Shown here one piece after another: positions 7,464 through 11,344 of a stretch of 11,344 nt of DNA (position 1 is its first letter; each line of letters begins with the position of its first letter). The translations under genes and the position numbers were made by a program. The notes under the pieces were generated by a model, which saw only the letters and a program-made list of their open reading frames with translations, ran no database searches and was not told the DNA's origin. This DNA comes from Clostridia bacterium. GTDB taxonomy: Bacteria > Bacillota_A > Clostridia > Oscillospirales > CAG-272. The DNA lies in assembly GCA_017630995.1 (NCBI GenBank), contig JAGBUD010000169.1:1-11344 (forward strand), written 5' to 3'.

Positions 7464-7469
7464 CTCCTC
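7464..7469 (-). promoter_or_regulatory. Ribosome binding site that sets the fucosidase start
   Basis: Minus-strand GAGGAG, 8 nt before the ATG at 7455. It directly abuts the -35 box of the opposing regulator promoter at 7470-7475. The ATG at 7476 lies upstream of this site and has none of its own. Confidence 0.8.
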
Positions 7470-7498
7470 TTGACATTTTTTAATTATTGTGGTAAAGT
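7470..7498 (+). promoter_or_regulatory. Promoter of the AraC-family regulator
   Basis: TTGACA at 7470-7475, a 17-bp spacer, TAAAGT at 7493-7498, extended -10 TGG at 7490-7492. Expected start near 7505, leader about 80 nt. The box lies inside the 5' untranslated region of the opposing fucosidase transcript. Confidence 0.7.
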
Positions 7499-7505
7499 GA
7501 AATAA

Positions 7506-7535
7506 ATATGTGTTTTTTATTAATATATCACATAT
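7506..7535. promoter_or_regulatory. Inverted repeat over both divergent promoters, possible operator
   Basis: ATATGTG (7506-7512) is repeated in inverted form as CACATAT (7529-7535), with 16 bp between, so arm centres are 23 bp apart, about two helical turns. The left arm lies at the predicted regulator start; the right arm lies in the spacer of the fucosidase promoter. It could bind the adjacent AraC-type protein, but the DNA is AT-rich, so chance repeats are common. Confidence 0.35.
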
Positions 7536-7550
7536 ATATAAAGATAACAA
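7522..7550 (-). promoter_or_regulatory. Promoter of the fucosidase gene
   Basis: On the minus strand: TTGTTA (7550-7545), a 17-bp spacer, TATATT (7527-7522), with the extended -10 TGA at 7530-7528. Expected start near 7515, so the leader is about 60 nt and crosses the regulator's promoter. The weaker -35 box fits a promoter that needs an activator. Confidence 0.65.
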
Positions 7551-7584
7551 TGCGTTTTTTGTTATTGAATATGGAGATTTTATT

Positions 7585-8379
7585 ATGAACGAAAAGAAGC
7601 TTTTGAGCCTTATTTCTCTTGCCGAGATAAAAATATCCCGTGCAAGATACGTTGAGCTTAATTCGCGATGGAATTTCACAACGTCCGGCGCGCCCTATTC
7701 GCGCCTCTATTTCGTAAGCGAGGGCGGCGGTTTTTTGAAAACGAAAAGCGGATACACAGAGATGGAGGCGGGAAAGGTTTACTTCATTCCCGCGGGTTGC
7801 GCGTTTTCTTGCGGGTGCGAGCGGCTGTGCAAGGTTTTCTTTCATATAAGTATATCAACGCCCGAAAAATATAGCCTCTTTTCTTCGGTAAAAGAGGTCT
7901 ATTCCTTGCCGTATAGCGTGGAAAATATCGAAAAAATGCGCGAAATGCTAAAAAGCGATAACTACCTCGACGTTATAAAGCTAAAGGAAAGTGTTTTGTC
8001 AGTGCTTCTTGAGCTATGCGATAAATATTCGTTTGGGGATACGCCGATAAAGAAGCATTCGGAGCTTGTCAGCAAGGTTATTGATTATATAGACGGAAAT
8101 TTGAGGATAAACCTAAAGGTTGCGGATATCGCAAAAGCAACCTTTTCCTCGGAGAGTAAAATAAGAAACTCGTTCCTATCGGAAATGGGTATTCCGATAG
8201 GCAAATATATTGACGATATGGTGTTCTTTTCTGCGATGAATCTTCTCTCCGAAAAGGAAAACAGCGTTGCCGACGTTGCCGCAAGGCTCGGATTTTGCGA
8301 CCAATTTTATCTCTCCCGCAGATTCAAAGAGAGAATGGGGGTTTCTCCCCGTGAATTCAAAAAAATTCACGAATTTTAA
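7585..8379 (+). CDS. AraC-family transcription regulator
   Basis: 264 residues, typical size. About residues 25-90 form a cupin-like effector domain (RLYFVSEGGGFLKTK, then MEAGKVYFIPAG, the usual pattern for sugar-sensing members). Residues 163-260 hold the two helix-turn-helix motifs. The second, SVADVAARLGFCDQFYLSRRFKERMG, is canonical, and GVSPREFKK closes the domain. The first is divergent, with SSESKIRNSFLSEMG in place of the usual S-xx-L-xxxFK pattern. The ATG at 7585 is chosen over the ATG at 7510 because GGAGA precedes it by 7 nt and 7510 lies only about five bases from the predicted transcription start. It lies divergent from the GH29 fucosidase, with overlapping promoters, so I infer it regulates that gene, probably in response to a fucosylated sugar. 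It may also affect the PHP gene just downstream. Confidence 0.92.
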   Translation: MNEKKLLSLISLAEIKISRARYVELNSRWNFTTSGAPYSRLYFVSEGGGFLKTKSGYTEMEAGKVYFIPAGCAFSCGCERLCKVFFHISISTPEKYSLFSSVKEVYSLPYSVENIEKMREMLKSDNYLDVIKLKESVLSVLLELCDKYSFGDTPIKKHSELVSKVIDYIDGNLRINLKVADIAKATFSSESKIRNSFLSEMGIPIGKYIDDMVFFSAMNLLSEKENSVADVAARLGFCDQFYLSRRFKERMGVSPREFKKIHEF

Positions 8380-8391
8380 ATTCCGTTTCTG

Positions 8392-8420
8392 TTGAATTTT
8401 GGTATTATCTTTGCTATAAT
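8392..8420 (+). promoter_or_regulatory. Promoter of the ThuA-PHP fusion gene
   Basis: TTGAAT at 8392-8397, a 17-bp spacer, consensus TATAAT at 8415-8420, extended -10 TGC at 8412-8414. Expected start near 8427, leader about 35 nt. No convincing terminator separates it from the regulator gene ending at 8379, so both readthrough and independent transcription are possible. Confidence 0.8.
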
Positions 8421-8461
8421 TAACTTGAAAATATTACGTCTTATTAAAAAAGGAGTCTGCT

Positions 8462-10243
8462 ATGGCAAGCATTAAAATAGGATATTTTTCGCATTGGTTT
8501 CAGCCGCCGTATAAATTTGTTGATTTTCTCTCGGAGGAGGGATACGAGGTTGAAAAAATCGACTTTTCGCTCCCAAACTACCTTGAAAAATACGACCTCG
8601 TTATAATAGAGCAAAACGGCTTTAACGACTACATAGAAAACGACGAGCTTTATATTCAGGATTGGGTAAGACGCGGCGGAATTTTGTTCTTTATGCATCA
8701 AGACTATATGCGTTGGGCGCCGTATTTTATCCCATCGGAGCTTGGGTATCTACCCCTCGTTTACCGCTACGTCGATACTATCGGCAGATGTGCCGCAGAC
8801 CCTACCTTTACAAACGACCCCACCTCGTATAAGAGCTATATGATGCCGTGGATTGAGGAGGAGGGCAGGGCGCTTTTCTCTTATCCCGAAAGGATAACGC
8901 CCGACGAAATGCTTTTCTGGAATATAGAGGTCAATACGTTCGGAATATTAAGACCGAACAGAGTCAAGCTCGATATGAACACCGAAACCGTCGGTAGCGA
9001 TAAGGTCAGAACAGCGGCGCTCTCTTGCTTCTTCCCGAATCCGAATTGGCGTGTCCTCGGCTCATTTATGGATCCCGCAGTTAAAAAAGGCGCGCTTATT
9101 ATGGAGGGCAGATTCGGAAAGGGAATGTATTTCTTAAATCAGATTCTTTTCCCCGAAATTAAAACAGAAAAAGCAGAGAGATGCTTCTCATTTTGGAAAA
9201 AGTATGTGAAGAATCTCATATGCTATTTTGAAAGCTTCAAATGCGGCAGAGAAAACGTTGCACCCAAGATAGAAAAAACACTTCCCAAAAAGAAAAATTA
9301 TAAGCTCGCAATACATATGCACTCGCTCGATTGGTATGGCGCAGACAGTGCCCCCGGAACGATAAACGCGCTTATGCGCTATATGGATTACGATATCTGC
9401 TCGATAGCCATAAAGGATAACGCCCCCTATGACGGAATGCTGGACGTTTCAAAGTATTCGGATGATAAGGTGCTTTTCCTTGACGGGCAGGAATATCACC
9501 CGTTCAATTGGAAGGATAAATACGAGCACCTCACTCACGGGCTATATCACGCGCTCGCGATGGGTATAGATTCCGATGCCTACACGCAAAAATTCACCTG
9601 CAGCCGCTATTCAGATGAGGAAATTGACGCGTATCTTAAGGAAGCGGTTGCGTTTGCACACGAGAAGGGCGGTGCCATATGCTGCACCCACCCAAACGTT
9701 GACTATTGGAGAGGATACGATTTCGACGCGGTAGATAAGGAGCCTATGAGCCCCCTCGCAAGCACAGATATAGAAAAATATTGGATAGAGGGCGGAAGAA
9801 TCGCGCTTATGAATTCGGTTGACCTCTTCGGTGCCCGCCGTATGCTCGATAACCCCGCAGTTAACTTTATATACCTCGGTGACGAGGTGCCGTCAAGGGA
9901 AAGCGTTGTCCGCGCAATAAAGGCGGGTCGCACCGTTGCCGCCGCAGGATTTGACGAAGCGGATATCACCCTCTCGGGCAAGTTCCCGGGCGAAGAAATA
10001 ACGCGCACCGAGGCGGAGCTGGGCGTGATTAGTGTCTATGCCAAGGTTATGCGTGAGAACATAAGATGCGTGCGCGTATATTCGGGCGAAAATCTTATCT
10101 ACCTAATTGATAATATAGAAAAGCCCGAAATAGATATCAAAATTTCGCTCAAGGACCTTGAAATCAAAAACTTTGTCAGAGTTGAAATCGAGGGACTCAA
10201 CGAGCACTGGATTTGTAATTCAACTCCGTTTTACGTTGTATAA
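8462..10243 (+). CDS. ThuA-like domain fused to a CehA/McbA-like PHP metallohydrolase
   Basis: 593 residues, start set by AGGAGT at 8451-8456. Residues 1-255 read as a class-I glutamine-amidotransferase/ThuA-like fold: IKIGYFSHWF, then YDLVIIEQNGFNDY, then DWVRRGGILFFMHQDYMR and, near the end, GRFGKGMYFLNQILFP. Such domains are usually non-catalytic or carbohydrate-related. After a lysine-rich linker (about 270-280), residues 281-495 resemble a PHP metal-dependent hydrolase. Motif I is His285-x-His287; motif II, at FLDGQEYHP, holds Glu344 and His346; motif III is CTHPN with His410. The usual last motif, D-x-H, is not found: the matching stretch reads IYLGDEVPSRESVVRAIKAGRT, keeping only Asp474. 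About 500-593 forms a beta-rich tail. No signal peptide is visible. The substrate is unknown; proximity to the fucosidase and AraC regulator suggests glycan metabolism, as inference. Confidence 0.75.
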   Translation: MASIKIGYFSHWFQPPYKFVDFLSEEGYEVEKIDFSLPNYLEKYDLVIIEQNGFNDYIENDELYIQDWVRRGGILFFMHQDYMRWAPYFIPSELGYLPLVYRYVDTIGRCAADPTFTNDPTSYKSYMMPWIEEEGRALFSYPERITPDEMLFWNIEVNTFGILRPNRVKLDMNTETVGSDKVRTAALSCFFPNPNWRVLGSFMDPAVKKGALIMEGRFGKGMYFLNQILFPEIKTEKAERCFSFWKKYVKNLICYFESFKCGRENVAPKIEKTLPKKKNYKLAIHMHSLDWYGADSAPGTINALMRYMDYDICSIAIKDNAPYDGMLDVSKYSDDKVLFLDGQEYHPFNWKDKYEHLTHGLYHALAMGIDSDAYTQKFTCSRYSDEEIDAYLKEAVAFAHEKGGAICCTHPNVDYWRGYDFDAVDKEPMSPLASTDIEKYWIEGGRIALMNSVDLFGARRMLDNPAVNFIYLGDEVPSRESVVRAIKAGRTVAAAGFDEADITLSGKFPGEEITRTEAELGVISVYAKVMRENIRCVRVYSGENLIYLIDNIEKPEIDIKISLKDLEIKNFVRVEIEGLNEHWICNSTPFYVV

Positions 10244-10278
10244 GCAGGGCAAATGTCATAAAACCCAAAACCGAATAA

Positions 10279-10317
10279 AAAAGGCAGAAGCAATATCAAA
10301 CCGTGCTTCTGCCTTTT
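10279..10317. terminator. Bidirectional terminator between convergent genes
   Basis: AAAAGGCAGAAGCA (10279-10292) and TGCTTCTGCCTTTT (10304-10317) form a perfect 14-bp stem with an 11-nt loop. The + strand continues CCTTATT; the minus strand ends in CCTTTTTTATT. It closes the PHP gene (+) and the small membrane protein gene (-). Confidence 0.9.
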
Positions 10318-10349
10318 CCTTATTAAAACAAAGAAAAAATTATTGAATT

Positions 10350-10670
10350 TTAATTTTTTGGTGAGTTGTATTTTGCTCCCGCATAAATCAAAAGCGAAAT
10401 TCCTATCGCAAATCCAACCGCAAAGGCGATGAAGCTTAATGCGGATTCCGTGATAGCAAGAGCCGCGCAAGTGAGCAAAAGTCCGATTCCGATGGCGATT
10501 ATGCCAATGCCCGAAAGTGTGCAAAAAATATTTCTGTCAGCTTGCGAAACGTTGGTGTAGTGATAGTCGTGAAGCAGGGTGATTTTTTTCTTTTTCCATA
10601 TAAGAGCGCCAAGCGCGAGCAGAATAATGCCCACGATTCCGGTGATAATTGCTCCAACCGTAAAATCCAC
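10350..10670 (-). CDS. Small membrane protein, possibly DUF3784-like
   Basis: 106 residues, three hydrophobic helices: about 5-24, 52-70 and 76-97. Between helices 1 and 2 is a conserved-looking loop, KKKKITLLHDYHYTNVSQADR. This arrangement (short helix, W-K-K, TLLHDYHY, then a glycine-rich helix pair) recalls the DUF3784 family of small clostridial membrane proteins; I cannot confirm that by search. The start is GTG at 10670. An in-frame TAG lies just two codons upstream, so the protein cannot begin earlier, yet the only purine-rich site (AGGGG) touches the GTG with no spacing. Translation may therefore depend on coupling to the gene ending 17 nt upstream at 10688. A later GTG at residue 13 would cut into the first helix. 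Function unknown. Confidence 0.75.
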   Translation of the reverse strand: MDFTVGAIITGIVGIILLALGALIWKKKKITLLHDYHYTNVSQADRNIFCTLSGIGIIAIGIGLLLTCAALAITESALSFIAFAVGFAIGISLLIYAGAKYNSPKN

Positions 10671-10687
10671 CCCCTAGCCGCTTTGTT

Positions 10688-11344
10688 TTAAAATTTTTGG
10701 ATATTAACCCTAACGTAAATGTCTTTTTTGAACGTTCTGCCGTCATCTGCCGTAAAGTTAACGTTGCGGAGTACGATTCTGTTTCCGTTTTCGATGTTTT
10801 TCGGGAAGTTGACCTTGAGCGGTTGCTTTAGGTCGGGAATATAAACCTCCTTTTGAACGCCGCTCTGCGCCTCTTGCTCCGTGAGGGTAATCTCGACGTT
10901 GACTTCGGGCTCGGCGGGCTTAAACCAGTCGCTTACAGTGGTGGTCTTGGTTTCCGTCGGCGCGGTGCTCGCTGCGGGAGTGGTATTAACTGTGGGGGCT
11001 GTGTTTGTCATAGGAGTGCTGCTTGCGGTAGCGCCTTGGTTTTGGCTTGCGCCCTCGGTTTCCATAGCCAAAAACTGCTCCTTATTTTCCATAACGTATC
11101 CGCGAACGAATATCAAATAGTAGATAGAGCCTGCAACACCGAAAAGACCGCCGATTACAATGTTATATACAAGCACAATAATAGGATTTGTGAGCGGTTC
11201 GTGAGCTGCAACGATTCCGTTGGGATTTGTAAGTATGTTTTTACTGCTCTGAATATCCTTAATCGCAGAAATAATATTAAGAACACCGACAATCAAGGTG
11301 AACCAAGCACCGCAAAGTCCAATCAAAATCTGCAAGCTCGCAAC
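10688..11344 (-). CDS. Membrane protein with DnaJ C-terminal-like domain, 5' end missing
   Basis: The frame is open to the window edge; the TTG at 11335 has no ribosome binding site and three more in-frame codons precede it, so the start lies outside. Counting from that TTG, residues 4-24 and 51-78 are membrane helices joined by a polar loop (SSKNILTNPNGIVAAHEPLTN). Residues about 92-140 are a Ser/Thr/Ala/Pro-rich flexible linker. Residues 144-213 match the C-terminal substrate-binding fold of DnaJ: VEITLTEQEAQSGVQKEV corresponds to the usual isleEAxxG, PLKVNFPKNIENGNRIVL to the IPxGxxxGxxxR stretch, and KKDIYVRVNI to the GDLYVxVxI strand. No J-domain with HPD and no zinc-finger repeats are visible in this part. 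It probably shares a transcript with the small membrane gene 17 bp downstream. I infer a membrane-tethered client-binding protein. Confidence 0.8.
   Translation of the reverse strand, partial: VASLQILIGLCGAWFTLIVGVLNIISAIKDIQSSKNILTNPNGIVAAHEPLTNPIIVLVYNIVIGGLFGVAGSIYYLIFVRGYVMENKEQFLAMETEGASQNQGATASSTPMTNTAPTVNTTPAASTAPTETKTTTVSDWFKPAEPEVNVEITLTEQEAQSGVQKEVYIPDLKQPLKVNFPKNIENGNRIVLRNVNFTADDGRTFKKDIYVRVNIQKF

Noticed and set aside
7272..7679. 135-codon open frame on the minus strand across the divergent promoters
   Set aside because: It overlaps the start of the fucosidase in another frame, both promoters and the start of the regulator, and gives low-complexity protein.
8351..8370. Hairpin GTGAATT / AATTCAC at the end of the regulator gene
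   Set aside because: Only 7 AT-rich pairs and no T-run after it. It falls inside the coding end and is too weak to call a terminator.

Overview
The window looks like a chromosome fragment of an uncultured, probably gut-dwelling member of the Clostridia (Bacillota). The clues are strong GGAG-type ribosome binding sites, AT-leaning regulatory DNA with near-consensus vegetative promoters, compact gene spacing, and protein families (the uL15-like fusion at the left edge, MetA with MetY, GH29 fucosidase, AEC carrier) that I associate with Oscillospiraceae-like or Lachnospiraceae-like genomes. No taxonomic search was possible, so this is inference. I see no tRNA, rRNA, CRISPR array, transposase or integrase.

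Left part (1-4807, all + strand): the 3' end of a protein ending in a ribosomal-protein-L15-like domain; a two-helix membrane protein of unknown function; a two-gene methionine operon, metY (O-acetylhomoserine sulfhydrylase) followed 15 bp later by metA, whose specificity residue (Glu111) predicts an acetyltransferase, so one enzyme makes the substrate of the other; then an AT-rich orphan gene for an anchored, Cys-containing exported protein with its own strong promoter.

Middle (4869-8379): an AEC-family carrier on the minus strand with its own promoter, then a divergent pair: a cytoplasmic GH29 alpha-L-fucosidase (minus) and an AraC-family regulator (plus). The 129-bp gap between the pair holds two promoters that face each other and overlap at their starts, with an inverted repeat lying over both. 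This suggests that the regulator controls the fucosidase and itself.

Right part (8462-11344): a 593-residue protein joining a ThuA/glutamine-amidotransferase-like N-terminal half to a CehA/McbA-like PHP metal-hydrolase half that appears to lack the last metal-binding motif. After a bidirectional terminator come two minus-strand membrane proteins: a small one with a GTG start, and a larger one, cut by the window edge, that ends in a DnaJ C-terminal-like substrate-binding domain without any visible J-domain.

Six promoters were readable by eye. All six have a TTGnnn -35 box, exactly 17 bp of spacer, an extended TGn and a TAnnnT -10. Convergent gene pairs are separated by perfect, two-way hairpin terminators. 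No gene-free stretch reaches 300 bp. The longest is 3924-4123, which holds the met operon terminator, the promoter of the next gene, and nothing else I can recognise. The best candidates for undescribed biology are the ThuA-PHP fusion next to the AraC/fucosidase pair, and the membrane-anchored DnaJ-CTD-like protein.
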